In this document: positions 43,951 to 53,899 of the stretch, in pieces
Layout: each line of letters begins with the position of its first letter
How positions within the stretch are numbered: the first letter of the stretch is position 1
Origin: Schizochytrium sp. TIO01
Lineage: Eukaryota; Sar; Bigyra; Thraustochytrida; Thraustochytriidae
DNA length: 64,000 nt
Assembly: GCA_004764695.1 (NCBI GenBank)
Contig: CM015707.1
Span: forward strand, 124,001-188,000
Direction of reading: 5' to 3'
The notes under the pieces: generated by a model
Database searches by the model: none
Seen by the model: only the letters and a program-made list of their open reading frames with translations
What the model was told of the DNA's origin: nothing
Translations under genes and position numbers: made by a program

Positions 43951-46140
43951 TTAACGATCAAGATCTTCAGATCGTTTTCTCTTTGAGAGTCGCGAGCTCG
44001 GAACAATGAGATTGTCAGTGTCTTGAAGAAGTTCCTTCCTATGCTCCATCCAGACTTCCTGAGTTGCACCTTTAAATCCAAGCGAAATGTCAGTTTCTTT
44101 GAAAGTAGCCAGGATATATTCGACCTTAGATATAACAATTGACAAGTTATACCTATCAAAGTCTAGATGCCCAATCAAACGCATCATTAAGTCCTCTGTA
44201 GATGACCTCATGGAGTGTTTTACTTGAGCTTTCCATTGGTATTGTCCATGCAGTTCACTTAATTGTAAACCTTGCATCCAATTCATTCCAAACTTCTCAT
44301 TCATTCTATTCATAAGTGATAACCTTTTGTCCTCGTTGAAGAGCAAAGGGTCTAAATTGACAATGCTGGTAGTTGTTGTTTCTTCCTTTCCTGGGACTTG
44401 AGTTGTGAGAATTTCCCTAGGAGCTCGTACAAGCGAAGTAAATGCACCTTGCTCCATTAGTTCAACAGCCTGTGCTATGAATTTGTTTTTGTCGAAGATA
44501 TGGATTGATGAGCGATCGATGAGGGAGCCGGTTCTTGTTCCTCCCCTCAGCAATATATGTTTCTTGTCAGTGGCATAGATGATTGACCCTTCAACGCCGG
44601 TGCTTTCAATTTTCGTAAACAGAAACGGGAGGTATTCAAATAGCTTTTGAATACAATATCTTTGGTGCATAGTTCTAGGACAGTCGAACGTTTCAGTCTT
44701 ATGAACTTTCGAAGTGTAATATATTGCAATAATACGGAGAATTTTCTCCCTTCGGGCATACCTAGAAAGATTCTTATCTTGAACTGCCGTGTGGAAACTA
44801 CTCAGTAGAGCTTCGTTTTTGATAGAAGGTGACCGTTTCATGAATTCATAGTATAGGTTAGAGAAAACACGCTCGATGTCTCGACATAGACTGTTATTGA
44901 AATCAACATACAGCAGATTCGCGATAAAAATACGGTCAGATGGTGAGAGTCGCTTCTCGCGTTCTTCTAAGACTGCAGAACACCAGGTAACCTGATATTC
45001 AAACCAGTTGTACAGTGATTTAATAGGGGTTTTCATGTTGCATCTCCTTCCTGTATATGTCTCAAAGTGATGAAAAATTAGAACTTCGTTTTGAGAGTAA
45101 AGTATCCTTGCACTCATGATACTAAGTTCCTTCAAAATTGCAGAGTCTTTTTCGTCACTGACACCCCAATCAACTTTCTTGAACATTCTTTTAAACCCAA
45201 GATATTTTGTCCAGTCTGAAATAGCTGCCGAGAGTTCCGTCTTTGAGTATTTAGAATCGAAGCCAGGAAGAAGCTTCTTAAATGACTGTAGTATCTTCGT
45301 CTTGAAAGCAGGAATTGCCTTATTCATCGTTTGCAGGTTCTGATGTGTCAACTTTATTTTATCAAGCATGTTTGAACAAATTGCGTCGGAGTTGGCCAAA
45401 AAGACTATCTCGGAAGGCGCCGAAAGTGTGATTCGAAAGCACAAGTTGTTCATCAGATTTACCAAATCAAAAGACTGAGTAAAGTTATCAATGTCGATCT
45501 CGTTCCAATCTCTATGGAAAGGAGAGAGATGGAACTTTGCGCTATGTAATGGGTGACCCAAAAAAATCATTCCCTTGAGTAAATCTCGAGTATACTTAAC
45601 GAGCTTCTCATTATCAAAAACTATGAAGAGACAGTCCATGACATTTTGAACAAATTCACTTTTGTCGAATTCTTCATTGTTTTTAAAATGGAACCCATGG
45701 CAACTTCCCTTGCTAGATTCAGGCTTCACACCCCACCGAAGGACAGCTAAAAGTGCAACAACACCGGATGTTTCGCGGCAAAGGGATCTTTGCAATTCAT
45801 CTGTTATAGAGTTAGCCGCTGTGTACTCTGAGGCCAATCTAGAAACATGAACACTAGCATCTTCAACAAGAGAGTCATGTTTCTGCTCTGAACTTGTGAT
45901 CAAATAGTTCTTCGTGAATGCACTATAGAATTTGCCTACATTCCTGTTCATATCGAACCAAGTTCTCATATTCCTTGCTTTGTGAACTTCCGCGCTATTA
46001 CTTTTGTTGAACGAAAGTATAGTGTGCTTTTTCAATGAATTAATAACCTCTTTCAGTCTACGAGGTTCGATAAGACGCGCCCTGACAGACTGAAGTTCCT
46101 CATTGTGGGTCTTCACCCACGTCTCTCCGTCCACGACCAT
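43951..46140 (-). CDS. Large hypothetical protein, paralogue of the 46584-48902 gene (no RING)
   Basis: A 729-residue, mostly helical protein. It parallels the neighbouring 772-aa protein throughout: near the N-terminus MRTWFDMNRNVGKF versus MRNWFRHNVNIGKF, VVALLAVLRWGVKPE versus VVALMAVIRWGVKSE, EILTTQ/PRTMHQRYCIQ versus PRTAHQRACIE, and near the end ILATFKETDISLGFKGATQE versus ILSTFKETDESLGFNGKTQE. The paralogue's C-terminal RING finger is absent; this copy ends in a short basic tail (RLSKRKRSEDLDR). Function unknown. A large helical scaffold, or a structural or ubiquitin-pathway adaptor, is possible. Confidence 0.7.
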   Translation of the reverse strand: MVVDGETWVKTHNEELQSVRARLIEPRRLKEVINSLKKHTILSFNKSNSAEVHKARNMRTWFDMNRNVGKFYSAFTKNYLITSSEQKHDSLVEDASVHVSRLASEYTAANSITDELQRSLCRETSGVVALLAVLRWGVKPESSKGSCHGFHFKNNEEFDKSEFVQNVMDCLFIVFDNEKLVKYTRDLLKGMIFLGHPLHSAKFHLSPFHRDWNEIDIDNFTQSFDLVNLMNNLCFRITLSAPSEIVFLANSDAICSNMLDKIKLTHQNLQTMNKAIPAFKTKILQSFKKLLPGFDSKYSKTELSAAISDWTKYLGFKRMFKKVDWGVSDEKDSAILKELSIMSARILYSQNEVLIFHHFETYTGRRCNMKTPIKSLYNWFEYQVTWCSAVLEEREKRLSPSDRIFIANLLYVDFNNSLCRDIERVFSNLYYEFMKRSPSIKNEALLSSFHTAVQDKNLSRYARREKILRIIAIYYTSKVHKTETFDCPRTMHQRYCIQKLFEYLPFLFTKIESTGVEGSIIYATDKKHILLRGGTRTGSLIDRSSIHIFDKNKFIAQAVELMEQGAFTSLVRAPREILTTQVPGKEETTTTSIVNLDPLLFNEDKRLSLMNRMNEKFGMNWMQGLQLSELHGQYQWKAQVKHSMRSSTEDLMMRLIGHLDFDRYNLSIVISKVEYILATFKETDISLGFKGATQEVWMEHRKELLQDTDNLIVPSSRLSKRKRSEDLDR

Positions 46141-46583
46141 GACTTACTTCCCTGCAGGATGTTTGGGATCTGCTGGCGTCCCTTCACATATTGATCAAGA
46201 TAATTCTACTTCAAAGATTTCAGTCTATTATATTATACAGAGGGAAGAAATTTCTAAAATCCCATTAGATAATTACTAATTATTCATAACTAATGATACT
46301 TAGCGAGGCTAGGGTAATAAAGGATAATCATTTCATTTTCTGAGGAACTGTTTGAATGAATAAATAATGTTTCGCCCCCTCTTCTAAAATTTTTATTTAT
46401 TTGTTATTGATTTGATGTAATTTTGAAATCTTAATACTTTTTTTTGTGTATCTTTTTTTTTGTTAAGTCAATCTATATCATTATTATCTGTAATATTTTC
46501 TTTTTATTTTCTTTTCCTTTTCTTTCCCTCCCCCTCCCAATCTTTTTGATCCCTGGTACTTGTTGAAGTTCCTTTTCGTGTTA
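46141..46583. other. AT-rich intergenic region
   Basis: About 440 bp between two co-directional paralogues. It holds homopolymeric T runs (near 46439 and 46455) and a C/T-rich tract near 46500-46545 (CCCTCCCCCTCCC). No coding frame or repeat. It presumably contains the 3' end of the RING paralogue and the promoter of the 729-aa gene. Confidence 0.35.
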
Positions 46584-48902
46584 TTAAAGTTCGAGCTTCT
46601 TCTTCTTCTTCTTCTTTACCTCCTCAATCGAACAAGTTGCAATACGTTCGAGAGATGAGTTGCATTTGATGCAGTTTCGTGACCTCAAAGCAGTACTAAA
46701 CTTTCTTTCGCAGTCTGTGCAGTATGAATGACCTTTAAGGGCACAGATAGCGGATACACAACTTTTCATACAAATAGAGCATGTGGTAGTAAGATTCTGG
46801 GAAGCAGTAACTTTTTCTCGCTTTCGCTTTCTAGTGCACAAAATCGAGTCAATAAAGTCTGCTCCTTGATCAACAAGTTGATTTAGGTGTTTCAGAAACT
46901 CCTCCTGCGTCTTTCCGTTGAAACCAAGAGATTCATCAGTCTCTTTGAAAGTGCTAAGAATATCATCAATCTTGCAATATACGACTGAGGAGTCATACAG
47001 AGAAAGGTCAAGGTTTGTGATCAGACCTTCCAATACATCCCTTGTCTTTGAACTCGCACTGGTTTTCAGATGTGTTCGCATTTGGTCTGGAGTATTCGAG
47101 TCAGTCTGTTGATCATCATCTATTAATCCTCTTCCAAACATCTTTTCTATCGATTTCAGAACTTCCTTATCTTCTTGCTTAGTTGAAAGCGATGTTTCGA
47201 GAGAATAAGAATACGCGCTGTCACCTGATAATGTGCTTCCCATCAGCTGAATAGCCTGGTCGGAAAATTCATTTTTATCGAAGAAAAGAATTCCAAAGCG
47301 GTTGAGCGAACCCATTTTATATCCTCCCTGCAGTGCGATATACTTTTTGCCTGTATCATAGATGACTACATTCTTCAAACAGTTGATTTGAACCTTTTGG
47401 AAGAGAACAGGATGAGAAGTTAAGAGCATTTCAATACACGCGCGTTGATGAGCAGTCCTCGGACACTCGAAGTCATCAGAACTGAGAGAGCTTGAGGTGT
47501 AATGAATTGCAATGAGACGAAGAAGTCTTTCCCTTTGCACACTTTTGGAGAGCTCATTATCCTTACTGACAGAAAGAAGAGCCTTTACCAGACTTTTATT
47601 GTCGACAGAATAAGATGCACTAGAAAGAGTCCAGAGCAGCTTATAAAAGGTACGCTCAATATCTCGGGCCTTTTCATGGTTGATATCGTGCTGAAGAAGC
47701 TCCGAAATATACAAACGGTCAGAGAAAGATAGCTGTTTCTCGCGTTCATGAACGATGATCAAACACCACACAATTTGTGCTTCAAACCACTCTTCAAGAG
47801 ACTTAAGGATATTAGAAGAACTAAAGTCGATTCCAGGACTCTTGAAAAAATGAGATAGGATCCCGTGTGCAGAAGTATTCAAAACTCGGTAGATTAGAAC
47901 ACGGATTTTATTCAAGTTCCGTACATCATTTTCATTACTGACACCCCACCTTACAGTATTCCAAAATGCCTTGAAACTAAGTTCGGACTCCATTTCTATT
48001 GCGTAGTTCATAGAGTCTTCATCAGTGAAACTTTTGAAGCTATCAGGAAGACTTCTCTGAATCCAAGTCTCAAATCTGGTTTTATAAACATGAACCAAGT
48101 CGACCATTCGCCGGATGTTGACCTGTATCTCCAGGATGCTAGAGCGAATGTTCGGAACTGGATTGCAATTCGACATGAAGAGGAAACTGTCTTCATCGTT
48201 GTTAATCAACAAAAACGCCAAATTGTTGATCAGGTTGTGAGTTGAAAATGATTTGGTAAAATCCGAATTGTCCTGCGGGTCCTCTGCGTACATGATGTAT
48301 TCGAATCTAAGTTGAGCGAAAGGTTCACCTATTTCCTCAAGTCCAGCGATCAACTCATTCGTGAACTTGACCAGCTTTTGATTGTTCAAATCAAAAACTG
48401 AAAAGAGACAAGCCATAGCTTGTTTCACAAACGTATTTTGGTCAACATTCTCGCGATCTTCAAAACTGTAACCTTCGCTTGGGGTTTTCGATCCTTCAGA
48501 CTTCACACCCCAGCGAATAACAGCCATCAATGCAACAACATCGCTAGCTTGCTCAGGGAATTTGCTACAAAGATCGAAGGACCCATCCTTAACTGCATCT
48601 CGAAGCTTTGCTAGCTCAGTGATACTCGTTTTCGCATCAAGCACGAGAGTTTGGCGGTCCTGCTCTGTGAATGTAAGCAGATAGTTATTCTTGAAGTCGT
48701 TCAAGAACTTTCCAATATTCACATTGTGACGAAACCAGTTCCTCATGGCCCTCTCCTTGCGAGCTTTTGTGTCAACATCTCCTTCAAATGCATCGATTGT
48801 CCAATCTCTCAGTTCATCGATTACGTGATCAAGATCTGTAGGAAACACAATTCGTCTGCGGACAGCATCCAGCAAGTCGTTGTACTTCTCCACCCACCTC
48901 AT
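46584..48902 (-). CDS. Large hypothetical protein with C-terminal RING-type zinc finger
   Basis: A 772-residue protein. Residues 1-~690 are the helical region shared with the 729-aa paralogue. Residues ~706-750 form a RING-like finger: CSICMKSC…C…GHSYCTDCERKF…CIKC, giving C-x2-C…C…H-x2-C-x2-C…C-x2-C. The C-terminus is a Lys run (KKKKKKKLEL) encoded by a CTT microsatellite. RING fingers recruit E2 enzymes, so a virus-encoded ubiquitin ligase whose substrate-binding part is the ~690-residue domain is plausible. The two genes almost certainly arose by tandem duplication, with the RING gained by one copy or lost by the other. Confidence 0.7.
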   Translation of the reverse strand: MRWVEKYNDLLDAVRRRIVFPTDLDHVIDELRDWTIDAFEGDVDTKARKERAMRNWFRHNVNIGKFLNDFKNNYLLTFTEQDRQTLVLDAKTSITELAKLRDAVKDGSFDLCSKFPEQASDVVALMAVIRWGVKSEGSKTPSEGYSFEDRENVDQNTFVKQAMACLFSVFDLNNQKLVKFTNELIAGLEEIGEPFAQLRFEYIMYAEDPQDNSDFTKSFSTHNLINNLAFLLINNDEDSFLFMSNCNPVPNIRSSILEIQVNIRRMVDLVHVYKTRFETWIQRSLPDSFKSFTDEDSMNYAIEMESELSFKAFWNTVRWGVSNENDVRNLNKIRVLIYRVLNTSAHGILSHFFKSPGIDFSSSNILKSLEEWFEAQIVWCLIIVHEREKQLSFSDRLYISELLQHDINHEKARDIERTFYKLLWTLSSASYSVDNKSLVKALLSVSKDNELSKSVQRERLLRLIAIHYTSSSLSSDDFECPRTAHQRACIEMLLTSHPVLFQKVQINCLKNVVIYDTGKKYIALQGGYKMGSLNRFGILFFDKNEFSDQAIQLMGSTLSGDSAYSYSLETSLSTKQEDKEVLKSIEKMFGRGLIDDDQQTDSNTPDQMRTHLKTSASSKTRDVLEGLITNLDLSLYDSSVVYCKIDDILSTFKETDESLGFNGKTQEEFLKHLNQLVDQGADFIDSILCTRKRKREKVTASQNLTTTCSICMKSCVSAICALKGHSYCTDCERKFSTALRSRNCIKCNSSLERIATCSIEEVKKKKKKKLEL

Positions 48903-49009
48903 GGTTACTAAGGGCTGCTCCTCAGTTCAAGTTTGGGTTTTGGCGACCTCCGGTGTTTGGAATCGCATGGCACATTCCAGTCCAAAATATATGGATGTAA
49001 TACTCGCTT

Positions 49010-49270
49010 AGATAAAACTATAAAACTTTCTTCAAGGCTTCGAGACATTTCACTTTTTTGAGAGCACAATAGGTTACATAATGAAAAAACTAATAATACA
49101 AAATTCATGTATATATCCCACCCATGTCTTGTAATTGTATTTAATTAGATAGAACTATAAAACTATCTGCATAAAAGCTTCGAGAATTTTTTCCTTTTGA
49201 TAGAGTAATGGTTTATATAGCATAAACGTTAATAATATATAATTCGTTTATTTATTTCATTTCCTGTAAA
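49010..49270. repeat. Diverged ~135-bp direct duplication in an intergenic region
   Basis: Two imperfect copies, about 49010-49135 and 49147-49270, share TAGATA(A/G)AACTATAAAACT near their start, GCTTCGAGA, a T-rich tract, GGTTNATA and AATAATA-TAATTC in the same order. No supported gene occurs in the 48903-49511 interval; the remainder (49271-49511) is AT-rich and featureless. Confidence 0.55.
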
Positions 49271-49511
49271 TAATAAGAGTAATATTTCATATTAATTAAA
49301 GTTATAATGGTGAACCGGTTCTTTTTATTTAATTATTTTTAAAATAGTATTATTCATTTAAGTGACTTAGGGTGGGTTATTATACATACATGACATTTAT
49401 TAATAAGAAACTTTATCTTGAGTAACATATCGAACGTACTTACCTCCGTAGTCTTTTCTTATTTTATTTTTTAATATTTGTTCTCTCTATAAATTGAATA
49501 TTTAATTAGTA

Positions 49512-50357
49512 TTAATTTATATTCAATCTCCGTTTTAAGGCTTTAAATTCTTCACTTTGCTCATATCCTACTATAAGTTCCGCAAGTTCCTTTTCTGCTT
49601 GCATTTTCATAAATTTGTTACGCCACGCTCGCCCCTCTCGGACGAATGGTAATTTTAGTTCCGACGACACCACAGCAGCAAGAGCTGTCCATGAAATAAC
49701 ACATCTTTTCTTTCTAAAAGAAAGAAATTTCTTATCAGCTTCGCTAATTTCTAATTGTTGTGTTGTCATCTCTGCTTTTTTATTGAGAACTGTTGCGAAG
49801 ATCATCGCGTATTTAATTTCATTTTCACTAGCTTTGACCTCTTTGAACCCTTTTACCGGTTTTTTATTATTTTTCCTTTGAACGAGTATTTTGCGTTTGT
49901 CTCTTTGCTGTTTTGCACGATGAACTCTTCTATGCAGTTTGCGATATTCATTCTGAGCACCTTTTACAATCAATGAATCAAAAACACGGATGGTTTCTTG
50001 GTTATTTTGATTCTTAACGAAGAGAGCAATTTTCTTCCAATCCATGTACGTGTCTTCGCCCTCGACATACGCATCACTGTTACGAAAATCATCGATTAAC
50101 TTTAATAGTAATTCGTCTTCATGAAGCCTTCTCTGTTTATCCATTTTAGTACTAGGAATCGGAATAAGACTAGAGGTACTACTAGAGGTAGTTTTATCTA
50201 TATTGTTGGCACTGCTGGTGTCAGTTCCAGAGGAAGGTGACGATCCGCCAACCAAAAGAAGGGATTCATCTAATGGGCTAGCTGGCGGAGTATCAGGTTT
50301 GGGAGGTTCTACATTACTATCGTTTCCTCTTGTCTCCTCGTTCGACGTCGAGCTCAT
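49512..50357 (-). CDS. Basic hypothetical protein with possible Myb/SANT-like segments, 281 aa
   Basis: Residues 1-75 are Ser/Pro-rich and probably disordered. Two Trp-centred helical segments (MDWKKIALFVKNQNNQETI… and CVISWTALAAVVSSELKLPF…RAWRNKFMKM) have a W-x3-A…R-x-W pattern that loosely fits Myb/SANT-type DNA-binding helices. A central very basic stretch (HRRVHRAKQQRDKRKILVQR) supports nucleic-acid binding. It is divergently transcribed from the tyrosine-recombinase-like gene across a 326-bp GC-richer spacer. This is a low-certainty family suggestion. Confidence 0.5.
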   Translation of the reverse strand: MSSTSNEETRGNDSNVEPPKPDTPPASPLDESLLLVGGSSPSSGTDTSSANNIDKTTSSSTSSLIPIPSTKMDKQRRLHEDELLLKLIDDFRNSDAYVEGEDTYMDWKKIALFVKNQNNQETIRVFDSLIVKGAQNEYRKLHRRVHRAKQQRDKRKILVQRKNNKKPVKGFKEVKASENEIKYAMIFATVLNKKAEMTTQQLEISEADKKFLSFRKKRCVISWTALAAVVSSELKLPFVREGRAWRNKFMKMQAEKELAELIVGYEQSEEFKALKRRLNIN

Positions 50358-50683
50358 CGCTGGATATCAGCGTGTCACACGGTGGACTCCAGTTCAATCA
50401 ATTTCAGGTTTGCTGCTGCAACTGCACCTGCAACTGCTACTACTAGGGTTAGGGTTTTCAGATATTTATCTGCAGACCAGCAGATTCCAAACACTTCGAC
50501 GCAGGAGGGAGAAGAATAACTCGGTCTACTTAGAGAAAGAGAGAGAGAGAGAAAGCGATAGCGAGAGCAACAACTGCCGCCGCCGTCTTCGTGAAGTCTA
50601 GCAGTACAGTGGTCGCCTCTTCGCTACTGCTGCGAAGGGTTAGGATATTGTGGGACTTCAACAGTTACTAAACGAGTTACTCG
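50358..50683. promoter_or_regulatory. Divergent control region between the Myb-like and recombinase-like genes
   Basis: The spacer is noticeably richer in G/C than other intergenic regions of the window. It contains an AGGGTTAGGGTTTT telomere-like motif near 50445, a GAGAGAGAGAGAGAAAG run near 50540 and an AACTGCACCTGCAACTGC stretch near 50420. No TATA box is obvious. An open frame crossing it overlaps the Myb-like gene in antisense and is not counted. Confidence 0.4.
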
Positions 50684-53302
50684 ATGGATAATTGTTTTAT
50701 CAAGGAAGAACCGGGGATCGCTTTCTCGCCACCTCCGTACGATGCTTGCGACGATGGCCAAGCTACGGGGGCGAACGAACAATCCCTTCAGTTAAGCCTC
50801 TTGATCAATACGTTCGTCTCCTCAGCGATGCCCCTCGTCAAGGGTTCCTTCAGCAAATCGGCTTATAGTTCTATAGTTACTGCTACCCGTGACTTCTGGA
50901 GTTTTCTCATGAAGAACTACTTTGAGACAGTTCGCAATACAGTTCCTTGGATCTTCAATGAGGATGATGAGGTTTTAAGTCTTCGTTCTAACTATACTGT
51001 GGTGCTCACTGTATTCGTTCTTATCAGCATGATTGGGTCTGATATCGGGTCGAGAACACGTTCAACGCAAAGTGTTATTGAGAAGTACTTACAACTGAGT
51101 ACAACTCTTGATATTTCTGACAGGTTGAATAACATCTTCGTCGTCTGTCAAAAAGTTATGGTTCATCCAGACTTTTCGAATTTCCTTGTCTTTAGCATTG
51201 ATGAATACATCCTCGCTTTCCAAACATCATATACTACTAAGGCTTTCAAGTCTTCTTTGCTGAATGCAAAGCGGCGGATTAAGGTATCTAAGAGCAAGGT
51301 AACACACGCTGACCCAGAAAGCCATCCTAAGGAGAAATTGTCTGCAAATTATTCTGTGGCTATCAGCATGGAAGAATACACCAAGATCTGCGAAGGGCTT
51401 TATGATAGAGGGAGAATAGGAACATTCCAAGAGGAACCTCACAAGCAAACTTTCCTTCATACTCTCGTCGTGTTGTTAGGAAGTATTGGGTGCCGTATAA
51501 GTGACTTCAAAGGTGCCAAAATTACTGATATCACTGATTTACACCTTCCTCGTAAAAGCTCTGATGAGCCCGACGTATATCTCAAGATCCAACTGAACTA
51601 CTTCAAAGGTGTCCTAGCAAAGCATATTCTCAGTGGGTACGCGTGGCTATACCCTGACCTCAATAACAGAGCCAGATGTCCTGTCACCGCGCTTGCACGT
51701 GCCTTAACGATCATTGATCCTGAGATGCACATCGACAAAGATGTAGACTTTTTCGGTGTCCTTTTTGCATCTTGGAAAAAACAAAGCAAAGTGCCGCGAA
51801 AGGGTTCACAAGAGACCTATGAACAGTTGTTTGATGAAGGAAACAAGCACTTGAAAAAGTTATCGAAATACTGGAAAGAAATAGTCAAATATTTGCCTGA
51901 ATGGAAGGGACTTCTCAAGAGCAACACCGAATGGAAATCCTTGAGAAAGTTTGTTCAAACTACAATGGGTGCACGGGCGTTGGCGAGTGACATGCAGGTT
52001 TACGTAAACTTGCGAGCTGGTCACGTGCGAGCCAAGGAGTTGGCTTCACATTCCCAATCAAACATTCATTACATCGGGATGCCGCCTATCGCTCATAAAA
52101 CAGTTGGCAAGATTATTGCTAACCGTCATCGCAACGCACCCGGCGGTGACCCTGCTGCAGAACTTCTCATTGACCAGTACAGAAGTGAATTAGAAAAGGT
52201 CGTATTCGACAACTACCCGCCTAATCTCATTTCCTACATGTCCGTCGAACGACTTGTCCCCTTCGCAGCATACTTGGTTCTTGCGAAGTTTGATAAAATG
52301 CAGATGTTGGCTGATGAGAAATTTAGTTTTCTGTTAGATCACAGATTACATGAGATGCCTATGCCGGATTTTTGCCTGGATTATTCTTTGGCCATAGCAT
52401 GCGGAAGTGTCACCCCAATCTCTTACAATTACCGTACACGCCAGATTGAGAAGTGTGCTGTCATACGAGTTGAACGCGCAGAGGAACCTTTATTCCAGAC
52501 TACCGGTGCTTCAGTCAAACGTGATCACATTAAAGACGAACATTATTCCGATGAGGTCATTGCTGATGAGGAACCTTTATTCCAGACTACCGGTGCTTCA
52601 GTCAAATGTGTTCACATTAATGACGAACAATATTCCGATGAGGTCATTGCTGATGAGGAACCTTTATTCCAGACTACCGGTGCTTCAGTCAAATGTGTTC
52701 ACATTAAAGACGAACATTATTGTGATGAGGTCAATCATGATGATGATGAATCATCTTGCGACGACGATAATTTCAGCACACATTCAAGCCCGTCTGTACC
52801 TCCCTCACCTGAAACGTTTTTGGATGAAGCTGAAATGTGTACAATCATGGGTCAGAAGCTTTTTAACCTTGATAAGTCTCAATATAACAGAGACCATGAA
52901 AATATTGTTCTCGCCAAGTTTGTCGATGCCTGTAAGTTTCCAAGTGGTCTGGCAGCCAAAAGTGTTACTTTGCGTGATAATTTTGAATTGGGACTCCATA
53001 ACTGGATCCAACAGCATGGTCAGGATCAAGTAGCCATGAACATGTGGGACGAAAGTGATGATGAAGTTCAGAGCATATTGAAAATGGGCCGGAACCTTAA
53101 AAGGGAAGATTCTATTGCTGCCGGATTCACGAACATACATAATCGTGTTGTTGATTGTTTCGACAAGCATAAGCGGATTGCCAACTTTGTGAACGATGTG
53201 CACGGAGGAAACATCGACAGTGCTATCAAACAATTGGAAGAAAAGTCTATCACCAATATTTCCAAATTTAGAAATACATCCTTGGCAAAAATAACAAGAT
53301 GA
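50684..53302 (+). CDS. Tyrosine-recombinase-like protein with triplicated C-terminal segment
   Basis: An 872-residue protein. Residues ~40-250 fit the helical DNA-binding core. The catalytic region shows the order of tyrosine recombinases: LLGSIGCRISDFKGAKITDI (Arg271, box I), CPVTALARAL (332-341), EWKSLRKFVQTTM (Arg421 in the HxxR-like position, His replaced by Ser), LRAGHVRAKELASHS (His447) and NIHYIGM (Tyr463, candidate nucleophile). This layout resembles eukaryotic Crypton-type recombinases more than phage integrases. Residues ~600-686 are three near-identical 29-residue units encoded by an 87-bp tandem repeat; the rest of the tail is acidic then helical. Likely a mobile-element or genome-rearranging recombinase. 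Confidence 0.6.
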   Translation: MDNCFIKEEPGIAFSPPPYDACDDGQATGANEQSLQLSLLINTFVSSAMPLVKGSFSKSAYSSIVTATRDFWSFLMKNYFETVRNTVPWIFNEDDEVLSLRSNYTVVLTVFVLISMIGSDIGSRTRSTQSVIEKYLQLSTTLDISDRLNNIFVVCQKVMVHPDFSNFLVFSIDEYILAFQTSYTTKAFKSSLLNAKRRIKVSKSKVTHADPESHPKEKLSANYSVAISMEEYTKICEGLYDRGRIGTFQEEPHKQTFLHTLVVLLGSIGCRISDFKGAKITDITDLHLPRKSSDEPDVYLKIQLNYFKGVLAKHILSGYAWLYPDLNNRARCPVTALARALTIIDPEMHIDKDVDFFGVLFASWKKQSKVPRKGSQETYEQLFDEGNKHLKKLSKYWKEIVKYLPEWKGLLKSNTEWKSLRKFVQTTMGARALASDMQVYVNLRAGHVRAKELASHSQSNIHYIGMPPIAHKTVGKIIANRHRNAPGGDPAAELLIDQYRSELEKVVFDNYPPNLISYMSVERLVPFAAYLVLAKFDKMQMLADEKFSFLLDHRLHEMPMPDFCLDYSLAIACGSVTPISYNYRTRQIEKCAVIRVERAEEPLFQTTGASVKRDHIKDEHYSDEVIADEEPLFQTTGASVKCVHINDEQYSDEVIADEEPLFQTTGASVKCVHIKDEHYCDEVNHDDDESSCDDDNFSTHSSPSVPPSPETFLDEAEMCTIMGQKLFNLDKSQYNRDHENIVLAKFVDACKFPSGLAAKSVTLRDNFELGLHNWIQQHGQDQVAMNMWDESDDEVQSILKMGRNLKREDSIAAGFTNIHNRVVDCFDKHKRIANFVNDVHGGNIDSAIKQLEEKSITNISKFRNTSLAKITR
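52481..52741 (+). repeat. Three tandem 87-bp repeats inside the recombinase-like gene
   Basis: The unit beginning GAGGAACCTTTATTCCAGAC starts at 52481, 52568 and 52655, exactly 87 bp apart, and encodes a 29-residue acidic unit (EEPLFQTTGASVK…DEHYSDEVIAD). Copies differ by only a few bases, so the duplication is recent. Being a multiple of three, it preserves the frame. Confidence 0.95.
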
Positions 53303-53383
53303 TTAAATTAATTTTTAACTTTATCAACTCGTTTCTTAAGTTATTCAGAATAGAAAGAACTTAACATAAGATAGTATTATACT

Positions 53384-53899
53384 ATGGAGCATCCATTTTT
53401 CAATGATCTACGAACCATTCCAGTTGAAGATTTCGTACCCTCGGGAATCAAAAGTGTTGGAGTCTCTATAGACTGGTTCTCTCGTGTCCATGGGAGAACG
53501 CTAATTTCCGGTGAACTTACCTTCGAGAGTCCATATAATTTTAGAAGCAGAGAGGACTTTCAAAAGTTTCAGGAAGAACACCGGATCAAGAAAAAAGTGA
53601 TTATATTTTTACTAGAGTCTGGTTATGATATAAAGCGATTCAGAACAATTGATAATCTTTTTGTTAAGCTGACCGACAGAGAAATAAACAATTCTACTAT
53701 GAAAATTTTTGGAACTGTTAAAACTGCAAAGAAAAGAAAAAATGGTAAAAACGGAAGACCCTTTAAAATTGATAGAAAAAAAACATTTAATATCCCAGTT
53801 ACTGAAGCGTTGATTGTTCAATCAGATTCCCGCTTTTGTACAGCATCATTTTCCTCCCAACTCAGCATGTCATGTAAGTTTACAGAGGTGATGTACTAG
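53384..53899 (+). CDS. Hypothetical protein, 171 aa
   Basis: ATG at 53384 (MEHPFFNDLRTIPVEDFVPS). The first ~110 residues look like a mixed alpha/beta domain (VGVSIDWFSRVHGRTLISGE). A very basic stretch (KTAKKRKNGKNGRPFKIDRK) follows, suggesting nucleic-acid binding or a nuclear-localisation signal. No family recognised. Its 3' end overlaps the convergent tail-anchored protein gene by 20 bp. Confidence 0.55.
   Translation: MEHPFFNDLRTIPVEDFVPSGIKSVGVSIDWFSRVHGRTLISGELTFESPYNFRSREDFQKFQEEHRIKKKVIIFLLESGYDIKRFRTIDNLFVKLTDREINNSTMKIFGTVKTAKKRKNGKNGRPFKIDRKKTFNIPVTEALIVQSDSRFCTASFSSQLSMSCKFTEVMY

Noticed and set aside
49635-50357. Reading the 281-aa protein as a definite Myb transcription factor
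   Set aside because: Trp spacing is only loosely compatible; kept as a possibility in the feature entry.
50203-50601. 132-aa plus-strand frame
   Set aside because: It lies antisense to the N-terminus of the 281-aa gene and across the divergent control region; composition is low-complexity (Leu/Gln and Arg/Glu from repeats).
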